Assembly: GCA_963693085.1 (NCBI GenBank)
Contig: OY856409.1
Coordinates: 525,659,303-525,723,302, forward strand
Length of the DNA stretch: 64,000 nucleotides
Direction of reading: 5' to 3'
From: Alisma plantago-aquatica
Taxonomy: Eukaryota; Streptophyta; Magnoliopsida; Alismatales; Alismataceae
Position 1 is the first letter of the stretch. Each line of letters starts with the position of its first letter. Under the pieces are notes generated by a model. It did not search any database. It saw nothing but the letters and a program-made list of their open reading frames with translations, and had not been told where the DNA came from. This document shows positions 10,985-21,956 of this stretch, piece after piece. Made by a program: the position numbers and the translations under genes.

Positions 10985-12548
10985 TCGGTACCTCTGTTCC
11001 AACCTTTAAGATTGTTTTTGACTATGAGGACATAGTCGAATTCAAGCTTAGGGGGGGTGTTGGAACAACTCTATCCTTTAGTTTTCTTACTTTTTAGTTT
11101 TATTGTTTTGTTTCTTGTCATTTATTTCTTGCAATCTTAGTTTTTTTGTAGGATCCACACTCTATCTAGTGTAGTTGTGGATGTCTTAAGTCTTGTGTCA
11201 TCACAATTGCTTGTACATGGGAATTAAGGGAAAATTAAAAGAATTTAAGTATTCACAAGCTTGTGTTGTTCAACCTTGAGCACATAACTTAAGAAAATGA
11301 TTGGTTTTGTCAACTCTAAAACAGAAAATCACAAATGTACATTCCTAATGATTCATGAAAAGTGGACAGAATTGGTTGTGTGATCTTAAACTGACCAAAT
11401 GATAATGAGACTCTAATTTGAAGTAAGAGAGAGAAACCTCTTAACTACTACACAGGTCAGTAAGGAGGGACACATGATAATTTTCAAAGGTTCAATCAAT
11501 TAGTCTTGTGATCTTTCCACCTCATTATTTTTCATAATCCACCATAAGAATTGGAAGTACATTACGATTTTAATCTTTTTGATTGCATTTCATGTAGATA
11601 GGTCTTGCATTGCAAAGTATTCTCACATGTTTTGCATGAAAAAAAAGAGTAGTTATACATGCACATTATCCTTAGGTGCGTGTCATTTAGCTGCATTCAT
11701 AATTTTTATGCATAGAGCACATAATGTAACTTATTTCTTCTTTAAGGGTGATTAACTTGTTCCATACCTTCTAAATAATTCAAATATATGAGTTATGTAG
11801 AAAAAGTGAGCCTAACAAATTATTCATTGTCATTGGTGGATACAAGGGCCTGAAAGAAAAATAAGAAAATAAAAAAAATGAAAAAAGTGAAATAGAAAAA
11901 GAAAAGTTATTGAGAAGCAAGTAGAATAAGAGGGAGAAAGGAACATAGTCTCACCTGTATTTTAAGATGAGTAAGTACATGATGTAGATCAGTTAGATAT
12001 TCCATCTCATCTTGAGACGGGATGTTAGGGCATGCATCATTCCACCCAATCATAGGCATTAGGATATTTTCATGTGCAAATGCATCATTTAGGGCATTTT
12101 GTTTTATGCATGTTGAAACTGTATAATACTTCCATTTCTTCCATTTAGCCACCCATTTCATCCACCCGTTGCTCGAATTGGTAGGCCACTGTGATTTTCT
12201 CCTCACTTGTGAATATCAGGAGAGCTGCTTCCATGTAGATGGTAGTTAGGGTGAGCAATGTAGTATAGGAGATCACAAGATGCACCAAGTATGGACTGAC
12301 AAATATTATTATGTTAACTGCCTTATATGATAGTGTTCATCAGTTTTGAGGTAGATATCTTTTATGGATGATTACTGTCTCCTTTAGGGTAATTATCATT
12401 CCGTGGTTAGTGAGGGCCAGAATGTGAATGTTCGGTGGGGATCATATGGTAATGTTGTTGTGATGATTTGTTCTTTAGTTGATCCTAGCAATTCTATTCT
12501 AAGGTTTTTATTGCTCGAGGGCGAGCAATGTTCAAGCTTAGGGGAGTT
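10985..12548 (+). other. A1 3' noncoding spacer with two polypurine-like tracts
   Basis: A first tract TTCAAGCTTAGGGGGGGT lies at 11041-11058, just after the ORF. The true PPT, TTCAAGCTTAGGGGAG, lies at 12531-12546 before the 3' LTR and is preceded by GAGGGCGAGCAATG. No plus-strand gene in between. A minus-strand frame (11907-12206) has a partly similar partner in A2 but with indels, so it is not called as a gene. Confidence 0.7.
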
Positions 12549-14155
12549 TGATGCGATGATTTTGAGTCGCATTTATAGACATATTTTACTTGGGTTTTAT
12601 GCATTTATTAGTCATTTTGGTGGTTAATATTGCATAATTCATCTACTTTGGTCTATGATCCTTCTCTATGTCAAATCTCCCTTATTTCAGTATTTTGGAG
12701 CATAAATTATTACAAGAATATGTTTTTTTTCGGCTTATGTGGTTTTGTGTTGAAATTTTAGGAAAAACAAATATCTGCTGCTGTCGATACCATCGACAGT
12801 GGTCGATACCATCGACGCGATCACAGGTTACCAGCCGCAAGGAGTAGAAGGAAGTCGATACTAGCGACGGGAGAGTCGATGGTATCGACACACCATCAGG
12901 TTGTTGGCGAGAAGAGAGTCGATACAATTGACACAAAAGTCGATACCATCGACAAGTGGAGCTACAGTGACATAAAAGGACAAAACTGTCGCCACAGGTT
13001 GTCGATACCATCGACCCGCATCGATGGTATCGAGCTAGCATCAGGCGCAACAACGAAGAGAAAGAAGAATTGTCGATACTGCACAAGGTCGATACCATCG
13101 ACCTATGTCGATGGTATCGACACCGTCAGATACAAGTTTGCTTCAGATCGATCTAAAGCTGTGATATTTTGGCGACCTAACTCGGTGATTATACCTAATG
13201 ACGGCGGCCACGAGCAAGGATTCATGTCATTAGCCGTTGCACACGTCCTGAGAAGGGGTGGAGAGAAGAACGGAGCCCAGAAGCACGCCCCAGCCGTTCC
13301 GGACGCCGAAGAAGACATTTTCCACCACCGAAAGGCGGGAGAACGCGTATTCTATGCCAAGGAGCGCTTGGATCTTTTCCGTTCAGGGGTTTCACCACTC
13401 AATCATGTTTTTCTCCATGTTTCCCCTTTTCTCTACCATGTTTTGCTTTGAGATGAACATGCAGGGCTAATCCCCTTTATCTTTAGGACCGGGAGTAACT
13501 CGTAAAAGCATTGTATGACAATTTTATCATAGTAATTCATCATTTATCTCTCAAATCTGTGGTATGAATTTGTTTTCTCAATTATATTGTTATGCTTGAT
13601 CACCATAATAATAATCTAATGCCCTTAATCACTTTGAAAGAAGGATTAACGGTTGAAAAGAGACGAATTTCACATTAATTGACAAATCCCTTGAACAAGG
13701 TGGTGTAAGGTTAATGGTGGATACCCAGAGGTCGATATTAATGCACCTAGTTTAGGGTATAGGTTACTACGACGGTGGAACCAACCTAGACATAGGTAGT
13801 GAATTGTACCACGACAGTGGGCAATTCTGATTACATGCCACTACCCGGATAGAGAGATGAATCTGAATGACTATACTAGAAATTCATACAATAATAACCC
13901 GCGGTGAAACCACAATCCTAAAGATCTCCACCTGAATTGATTAAACTAAACCTTTAATCTATTATTTTGTTTTGTTTCATTTTATTTTCTTTTAATTTTA
14001 CAACAACTTCCAACTATTTAACTGGTTTAGCTGATTGCGAGTAGTTAGTAGTAGTCTCCGATAATTCAGTTTCCCTGAGTTCGACTCGGGCCTCACACAT
14101 GCCTATATTACATTGACGCGTACACTTGCGTTATACGCATGGTAAAATCGTGTCA
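12549..14155 (+). repeat. A1 3' LTR
   Basis: 1607 bp, 17 bp longer than the 5' copy. Most of the net difference is one extra palindrome repeat at its left end. Scattered substitutions separate the two LTRs, so the insertion is not brand new. Confidence 0.93.
12783..13121 (+). repeat. GTCGAT-NNN-ATCGAC palindrome array, A1 3' LTR
   Basis: Same array as in the 5' LTR, but starting with two 15-mers (GTCGATACCATCGAC at 12783 and again at 12802) where the 5' LTR has one. Confidence 0.95.
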
Positions 14156-14658
14156 CTAGACCTAAAGGTTCTATGCCGAAACCCTAGAGAGTCTTCTAGC
14201 ATCTCATATCTTCTTTAAGGACTACCCTAAGCCACCCAAGTAGATGATGATTAGGTAGTCTTCTCATATCCTCATGTGGTCCTTCTCTCATGACCATTAC
14301 CACATGATTTCTCGACTATGGGTAACTTATGCATGGGAAAACAAAAGTTAACATAAATTTCGAAAGTTGATAATGAAGACATGATCTGACCTTAGTTTGA
14401 AAAGTCAATTTTGATCAATGAAAATTATGGACCTAAATCTTGCACTTGATATACTCTGATGAGAAGGATAAATCTGCAAAATCTCCTTTTTTCGGTTAGT
14501 TTGTTCTTTAAAATTCATATTTTATGAGTTATTTTTTCTTATTGTATATGTCAGTGTGTGAGATCCTTTTGGGCCACTCTGAGATGGACACTTCAATCTT
14601 TTTACCACTATCTAGGCAGTGGAATTGGGATTGGGGTAAGAACGGTTCCATGATAGGA

Positions 14659-16439
14659 GAATAGTTGTAGGATGGAACATACCATATGGGGGGTGGATCC
14701 TATTAGTCTATGTTATGACCAACATCGAGCTTAGTCAGTAAGTACCTCAATTAGCGTGAATACCTTGATTAGTGCTAAGTACCTTGTTAAACATCATGGT
14801 TAATCAAGATAAGCTAAGATGTGGATCAATAGTCGAGATTGATTCATCTGATGTAATTAATGTTAACTGCAGTGTTAATTATTATGTTAATTTCCTAAGA
14901 TGTTTAACCCATATAAGATGGTCTAGTTACTATTTTTTTATGTCTTGAGAGTGTAGTGGATCTCGTGCTTGAAATTTTGCAAAAGAAATCACTCAATTCG
15001 GACCTTCGAGGAAAAAGTTATGATAATTTCGAGTTCTTGGTCCAAATCTACAAATTTTCCAATTTATTGGCTTATTAACCCTTTTTTTTCCTTTCTCCCT
15101 TATCTCTTCTTCCTCGATCGTTTCCAGAACCGACTGAAGCGGTGCCCAGCGCCCAATCGAGAGCAGTTGAGGGGGGCCGCGCGAGAGCGATTTAGGGCGA
15201 AATAGCAAACAACCGACCTCCGTCCGTCCTTCCTCCTCCGTTCTTCTTCTTCAACCTTCCTCCATCCACGCCCTAGGTGCGCAGCACCTCGGCCAGCTTA
15301 GGTGGCCAGCCTGCTACAGTGCAGCAGCCACAACAGTGGCCACGGCGCCATTCCGGTGTGGGAAACAACACAAAATCGCCGCCCTTGAGTCCGGCCTTGA
15401 GGTCCCTGCACAAATCCGCAGCCTTAGCCCAAGTTCTAGCTATCAATCGAGCCTGTTTTCAACCTATACGTGAGAAGCAACTGCTGCTAGTAGCAGGTCC
15501 GGCCAGGAGCCCTTAGGCGCAAGGAGCAGCTCGAAACGGCACCATCGACTTCGTCCTTGAGATCCAAACTGGAATCCGCAGCCAATAGCCACCTTTTGGC
15601 ATCCTAACAGAGCTTGCTTTCCACCTGTGATTGAGGAAACTACTGTTCGATTGCAACAAGTTGATTTCCAGGCTATTCCAAGGTAGAAGAAGACCTGCCT
15701 GTACCAGGGAACTGGTCTCTAGATGCTTTTCAGGTTGTTTTCGGACTGTCTCCAATCACTGTGAGTAATCTCACTCTCCAAAGCAAGTATCAACTCATGA
15801 AACATACAATTTGGTTAAAATCTGTATCATAGGCACATGTCAGCCTTTACCGGTGCCGGGCAGTTGATCGAAAATACACTATTGATCGAAACTTAAATTG
15901 CTCGATTAAATGTTGAACTCAGTAGAACATGACTAATAATGACACCGTTTGGGTATAAACTCAGGCTGTACATTTTTAGTAAGTTAATAGATGTTCGATT
16001 TCAAAGAAATGATGATGACTTGAAAAATATTCAAAGAAAACTTAATGGTACATTCTTTGTTATAATTAAGGTGAATAATTTAATATTTACACAAATTGAC
16101 ACGGTCCTCAAAGAAATCATTTGAAATTTCTAATTATTATCAATAATTTGTGCCATGATAATTAATTAACTCTTAATTGAGTTATGTGATGCGCAAACTC
16201 AGGATTTGGGTTGATGTGCACGTTTTCCAAGAAAGTACAATTATTTTATATATGTTAATGATGATTGTTCATATGTCAAGCAATTAACTTTTATCAGTAT
16301 ATTAAGAGGTTCAATTGCATGATTTTAGTGTATAAATGCCAAGTTGACATGTATTTAATTAATTTAAGCTACTTGCAAGTATAATAATGTTGATTTATCA
16401 GTAAATTACATTGTTTTAAATATATTTCTATGTCAAGTT
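14659..16439 (+). other. LTR-like noncoding DNA left of the LINE
   Basis: No gene. A TATA-like CCCATATAAGATGG near 14909 is followed by a leader and a GC-rich stretch (15110-15550), then a GTGAGTAATC phrase near 15760. Such a series is common in Tekay/Del-like gypsy LTRs. I infer it may be the left part of the LTR whose right part is 20437-21811, with the LINE inserted between, but no terminal TG or target duplication was confirmed. Downstream of 15785 the sequence is AT-rich and unrecognised. Confidence 0.35.
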
Positions 16440-16502
16440 TAGAATGAAATTGCGTTGGAAGCTAAAAAATTGCTGATTTGAATCCCACTGATAATGAGTT
16501 GA

Positions 16503-19021
16503 GGGCTGAAGCTAAGAGGTTTAGAAAGGAGGCCAAAATTGTTGCTGATAAGGAAGAAGCGTTATATAGGTAAAAGTCTAGAGTCCAGTGGCTTAAGGAG
16601 GGTAATTCCAACACTAAGTTTTTCTATTCGTCGCTCAAGTCTAGAAGAGTTAGAAATACCATCAATTGTCTTTGTATTGATAATGCTATCAGCAGAGATC
16701 ATTTTGAGATTAAAGACTATATTGTCAAGTTTTATGAAGGCATCTTTTGTAATAAGGACCGTGGTCAGGTTTGGGATGGAGACTGGAGTGGCCCCCATTT
16801 ATCTCAGGAGCAGAACAATATGTTATGCAAAATGGTTACGAGGAAGGAGCTGGATGATGTAGTTAATGAGTTGAATTATGATAAAAGTCCTAGGCCGGAT
16901 GGTTTTAATGGTCATTTTTATAAAGCTGCCTGGAAGATTATTGGGGATGATTTGTTAAATGTTGTGATAGATTTTTTCATGAATGGGAGTATGCTTAGGG
17001 AAGCAAATAGGACTTTTTGACTCTGTTGCCTAAGGGACCGGATACTAATCTTATCACCAATTGGCGCCCTATAGCCTTATACAATGTCTTCTATAAGCTT
17101 ATTTCTAAGATTCTGGATAACAGATTACAAGTGTGCCTTCCTTCTATCATTGATGTCAATCAATGTGCGTTTGTTAAAGGTAGAAGCATCAAGGACACCA
17201 TTTTTCTCACTAATGAGATTATCAATGATGTTAAAAAGAAGAATGTGAAGAACATGTGTATTCAGGCTGATATTTCTAAAGCATATGATTCTGTGAGTTG
17301 GAAGTATCTTTTCTCTGTTATGTTTAACATGGGGTTCTCTCCAAGATGGATTCATTGGATTGAGATGGTGTTTAGAACTTCTTCTTATCAAGTCCTGGTT
17401 AATGGTGAGGCTATGAGAACTATTTTCCCTTCCAATGGTGTTAGGCAGGGAGATCCTATTGCTCCTTACTTGTTCACTATAGCTATGCAAGGTTTCATGG
17501 AGTTAATGAAGAGGAACAATAATATTTCTCCTATTCAGGTTTCTAAGAATTTAAAGTGCTCACATCTTATTTTCACTAATGATATGATGATTTTCACTAA
17601 GGCAGATGCTGAAAATGCTAAAAGGATTATGGGGTTGTTGAATGATTTTGGCTGTATGTCTGGGCTCAAGGTTAATAGCAATAAAAGTATGATCCTTTTG
17701 GGTGAGAACAAGGAAGCTGATGATATTGCAAGTAATCTGTGTATGAAGATCAGCTCAATGGAGGATATGAAGTACTTAGGGCTCCCCTTGTTCTATGGGA
17801 AGCTGAATAAGAAGCATTGTGAAAAGCTGGTGGACAAAATTAAGAAATGAATGGAAGGTTGGAAGGCTAAGATGCTGTCTCTTGCTGTTAGGGTAGAGCT
17901 TGTTAAGTCTACTTTGTCTACCATGCATCTTTATTGGGCTATGTCCTTTCCTATCCTGAGTTCGACGTGTGATGAGATTGATAAAATTTGCAGGAATTTT
18001 ATTTGGGGTTATTCTAAAAAGAAGGCTAACTTGCATCTCATTAAGTGGGAAGATGCCACTCTACCTAAGAAGGAAGGAGGTTTGGGTATTAGGAAAAGTA
18101 AGGAAGTTGTGGAAGCTTGCCTTGCTATGAATGCATGGGATGTTGCAAGGAAGAAAGATTCATTGTGGGTCAAGTGGGTTAATGAAACATATTTGAAAAA
18201 GAGTCGTTCTGGTGTATCCAATCCTCTCCTAATTTTTCGTGGATGTTTAATAACATCATTCGTAGTAGGAGGCTCCTTATGAATATGGTGGACTTTAAGA
18301 TTGGTACAGGAAGCAACATTGATATTTGGGGTGATCTGTGGTTTCATGGTAAATTTTTGCATGAGGTTATTGATGAGAGTATGTCTATTACTACAGGGAT
18401 TCCTAGGAATGCCCGACTGAGTAACATTATTGCTATTGGGGAGTGGAAGATTAAAGAGTCTAGATATTCTCTTAAGCTGCTTGACATTCTGAAGTCTGTC
18501 ACTGTTCACAAACATAAAGATGATGTTATTCTGTGGAAAGGGCATGAGATTTTGAAACTAAAAGTTGTGTGTGGGAGTGTATTAGAATCAAGAAAGATGA
18601 GAAGAAGATCTATGAATGGATTTGGAAGAGTAGAAGTAACATGAATGTGAAGTATCATATGTGGAAGGCTGCTCACAATAGGTTAACTACTTCTGACTAT
18701 TCTAGGAGGAGAGGGATTCCTGCCACATCTATTTGTTTCCTTTGTATGAGTAATTATGAAGATATAGATCATGTTGGTTTTGATTGTGATTATATTTATG
18801 ATCTGTGGTGTATTGTTGCGAGAGAGGACATGATTAGTATAATTCCCAGGAGTTGGGATGATGTTGTTGGACTGAAGAGTTCTAAAGATGGTTTTATTGT
18901 CCCCATTATTATGTATCATACCTGGTGTGAGAGGAATAGAAGAGTGCATGAAAATAGGTACAAGAATGTTGATGCTATTTGGAATATTATTGAGGCAGAT
19001 GTCTTGATTCTGTCTTCCTAG
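16503..19021 (+). pseudogene. LINE ORF2: reverse transcriptase plus zf-RVT, broken
   Basis: Domain order is as in plant L1 ORF2. An upstream QWLKEGNSNTKFF-type region lies near 16585. Then come the RT fingers with NYDKSPRPDGFNGHFYKAAW (about 16876) and, after a frameshift near 17018, LLPKGPD..NWRPIAL, FVKGRSIKD, ADISKAYDSVSW and GVRQGDPIAPYLF. The catalytic box, normally FADD, reads FTND (17572-17583), so one metal-binding Asp is Asn. Thumb and linker follow to 18282, with a stop at 17848-17850. Further frameshifts near 18230 and 18569 lead into the zf-RVT domain, whose C-x2-C...H...C pattern is CFLCMSNYEDIDHVGFDC (about 18738-18791). The frame ends in a stop at 19019-19021. The enzyme is certainly inactive. 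Confidence 0.9.
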
Positions 19022-20436
19022 TAGGTTTGGTTGGTGGTTAAGGTGTTCCTGAGCTGAAGGGTTTCTGAAGGGGAAGAGTTTTCTTAGTGGTGTATGGAAT
19101 CGATGGCTTTTTCTAGTTAGATGGTTCTGTGAAGCTACTGTTGATCTGGTTCTGCGTTTGTGAGTTGGTGGTTTTTCTAGTGTGGAGTGGTAGGGGCCTA
19201 AATGCTCTGATCCTTTGTTCCTTTGGTTCTGTTGCTTGATGTTGATGGTTGCGCTCTCCTTGTTTGTGTTATCCTGCCTTGTCAGTTTTTCGGTCCTGCT
19301 GTATGATGATGGATGGGGTAGGGAAGTTCCTGCTGTTGTGTTGCTTAGGTGTTGTTGTTGATATGCTGGATCTGATGGTGTTTGTTTTTCTTTTGGGTCT
19401 TCTGAATGGCTCCTGAGTTGCTGGTTTTCCTATGATGGCCGAGTCCCCTAATGTGGGTGTTGTTGCTCCCCTCTCATAGATGTGGATGACCCTTTTCTTT
19501 GTGATGGTTGAGTCCCTATACATGCTATGGGTGTTGATGCTACCCTCTCACAAAGTTGGTTTTTTTTGAAGTATGGTTTCTTCTGTGTATGTTTGCAGAA
19601 GGTTGTTGTTTTTTGGTTGTTTAGCTGAAGGATGAGGTCGGGTTGCTGATGGCTTTGGTTGTGGCAACTGTGCTCCTTGCTCCCCTCTCACTTTGTTAGT
19701 GATGGTCGAGTCTGGTTGGTGGTGGTCCCTTTGTCTGCTATGGTAGTTGATCAGTATGCTCTGGAGTTTTTTTGTTGCCTGCTTCTTTCCTTCTTGTGGG
19801 TGAAGGCTGAAGCTGTGTTGGTAGATGATGTGCTCCTGTTCTTATGCTCCCCTCTCACGTTTTGTGATGGTTGAGTCTGGGTGTTTTTGGCTGTCATGGT
19901 TCCCCTCCTGAGGCAGTTGGTCTATGATGCCTGGTTCTGCTGGTTGTTTTATTCTTTCCTAGATGAGGCTGAAGGTTTTGTTCGGTAGCTGGTGCCTCTG
20001 GTTTTATGCTCCCCTCTTTCTTTGGTGATGGTTTTAAGGTTGGTTGCTGGGGAATGGTTGCTCTACATTCTGAGTATGAAGTGGTGATCTGTGGATGGCT
20101 TTTGTGGGTTTTCCTTCCTGTTGTCTGTAAGCTATCTCTGAGAGAGTGTTGTCTATGGTGGGATGGTCATATGTTTTTTGAAGGCCTTGAGGTTTTGGTT
20201 GGATCTGTTCCCCTTCTGTGTTTGTTGAGATGAAGGCTGATGTTATTTTTCCGGAGGTTTTTATGGTAGCTACAGTGCATGGTTCTCCTTTATGCTCCCC
20301 TCTCACTTTAGTAGTGATGGTTGAGTCTACTTTCTATCCTTTTCTTGTGGGTTCCATGAAGCTTCAAGCCTCTTGCAGGTTTGAGGCTCCCTTCTCTGGT
20401 TTTATGAGGTGTGGGCTCATAGTTTTCATTTTCTGA
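19022..20436 (+). repeat. LINE 3' UTR with a dispersed internal repeat
   Basis: About 1.4 kb, T/G-rich on this strand. The phrase GCTCCCCTCTCA or a close variant, followed by a GTGATGGTTGAGTC-like phrase, recurs near 19464, 19535, 19677, 19846, 20006 and 20291. Frames here are chance. Confidence 0.7.
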
Positions 20437-21811
20437 TGTAAAGATAGAAAGATAGTTTCTTTTTTAGTTGATTCTTGATTTGGGAATCAACAAGCATTGT
20501 GCAGTTACACAAACAAAAAATGAAAAAAAGAAACAAGAGTTTTGACCGACCAAAAAAAAGTTTAGAATGATGTACATTTTGCATTATAAACTTTAATATA
20601 AATAGACGTGGTACCATAGAGATACCAGAGTCAAGTATGAATAAGAGAAAAGTACAGTGTAGTAAAGGTTTTTCTAAGAATAATAAAATAATAGATTTAA
20701 GGGCCCTGAACACCGTAGAACCCCTATATGAGGTCTGCGCCTTAGGGGTGAAACAACCTAACCCTGACACTGTCCAGTATAAGCGGGTCGTAACGTACCA
20801 ATAGGAGGTACGGGGGATGAAGCCCTAGTGGAAGTCTCCTTAAATTATAGAGAATCAGTACACTGAGAAGATCTAATGATTTCAATTAAAACAACAGGAA
20901 AATGCCAACATTACATTAAAAGAACAACTGGTATAAAATATACTCAATCTTACTTAACTCTTTACTTAAGAAACTCTGTAAACCCAGATTATCATATTTT
21001 AACTTATGCCCTAGTCATATGCAGTGTACTCTGCATATGAAGACTCGTAGCGAACTACGATCTCACCGTACAAGACTTGGCTGACACCCCGGGATAGCTA
21101 AGTCTGACTACTCTCTGGTCTGGAATAGGAAAAATGGCTCTCTGGCCTCGACACACCTAATATGCCGTAAAACTGGACTCCTCCTCTAACCTGAGTACAC
21201 AGGCGGAGAGTCAAGCCACTTATTGACTTTTTTGTACTCTAGTGCCACCAGGCCCTTTGGTTGATGTTGGATACTATATTCTTGTATTTTATTTCAATTT
21301 AATAAATGTAAATGAGTTATCTGTGATGGTTGGGTGAAATTCTATTCACTGAGCCAGTAGCTCACCAACTTACTGAAACATTTTTAAGGTCAGCGTCAGC
21401 ACAAGGAAGCTGAAGGATCTTATCATCTAAGCTCTTAGAAGGTAGTTTGTAGCTAGATTAGAGGTCTCTTAGTCCTTTCCCCTCAGTCCTTGGGCATGTG
21501 GTGTGGTAGAGAGAGAATGTAATGTAATAAATAGTTAGTTTTAAATTATCTGTTGTGTTTTATATTCTGCATGAAAAATGTCATATGTCGTGTAACTTTG
21601 TTTTATCTTCCTAGTGAGGTTGATGGTAAGTTTCTTCCGCGGTTTAATACGATTTGGTGTTAATCAAATTATAAGATTTTCCTTTAGGTTAAATTCTAAG
21701 TGATTAAGAAAACAAAAGAAAAAGTTAAGGGTGATTTTTGTATTAAGTGTAATCCTCATAGTCATGCCCTAATCTCATGATTTGTGGAGGTCGTGGGATT
21801 GGGGTGTGACA
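20437..21811 (+). repeat. 5' LTR (right part) of gypsy element G1
   Basis: Ends GGGGTGTGACA at 21811, followed six bases later by the tRNA-Met primer site at 21818-21829, so this is the U5 side of an LTR. The left boundary is unknown because the LINE adjoins it. Noncoding. Confidence 0.6.
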
Positions 21812-21817
21812 TCTTTT

Positions 21818-21829
21818 GGTATCAGAGCA
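21818..21829 (+). promoter_or_regulatory. G1 primer-binding site, initiator tRNA-Met
   Basis: TGGTATCAGAGC, exact, between the LTR end and the gag start at 21957. Confidence 0.85.
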
Positions 21830-21956
21830 TAGGTTGAGTACGTAGTTACTCTAAGTCAAGGTCAGGGGACAATAAGAGACCAATAGGATTAGGGTTTAGG
21901 TGTCTTCCTTCTATCTGTAATTTTCTAATAAGAAGTATTCTGTTATATTATTGTAG

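Larger units (their letters stand above)
7722..14155 (+). mobile_element. Athila-like LTR retrotransposon A1, non-autonomous (no gag-pol)
   Basis: LTRs at 7722-9311 and 12549-14155 both start TGATGCGATG and end GTGTCA. A perfect 5-bp target duplication CTAGA lies at 7717-7721 and 14156-14160. PBS (tRNA-Asp type) is at 9318-9335. The interior is only 3237 bases. It has no gag, protease, RT or integrase, just a decayed version of the post-pol ORF also found in A2, a noncoding spacer, and a polypurine tract (about 12537-12548). It sits inside the third unit of the 5938-14658 array. Its LTRs are related to those of A2, so A2-type elements are plausible trans-helpers. Confidence 0.93.
5938..14658 (+). 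repeat. Tandem array of three LTR/PBS-containing units
   Basis: Three copies of one unit start at 5938, 6629 and 7681, each with GTTCCCC then a variant of CTGGCCTTAATTGATC. The middle unit is 1052 bp. The first lacks about 360 bp of the middle. The third is split by element A1 and resumes at 14156. Units one and two end GGATTGGGGTAAGAAC..TGACA followed at once by TTGGTATCAGAGCAT, that is, an LTR-like end plus a tRNA-Met-type primer site, and about 140 bases later the next unit starts. The third copy ends ..CCATGATA at 14658 with no primer site. I infer an LTR-internal-LTR-internal-LTR multimer of a TRIM-like element; a clear TG start for the LTR was not found. There is no coding capacity. Confidence 0.6.
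16440..20436 (+). mobile_element. L1-type LINE, 5'-truncated and decayed
   Basis: Begins inside ORF2, upstream of the RT domain, and carries RT, a C-terminal zf-RVT region and a long 3' UTR. The 5' truncation is typical of target-primed reverse transcription. I could not find a poly(A) tail or target duplication, so both edges are approximate. Frameshifts and stops are spread over the whole coding part. Confidence 0.85.

Noticed and set aside
12879..13451. 190-codon plus-strand frame
   Set aside because: Lies wholly in the A1 3' LTR, reads through the palindrome array (IPSTR, DTID repeats) and is disrupted in the 5' LTR copy.
5187..20436. One LINE split by the 5938-14658 array and A1
   Set aside because: About 270 residues between the endonuclease start and the RT piece are missing and no matching breakpoints were found.
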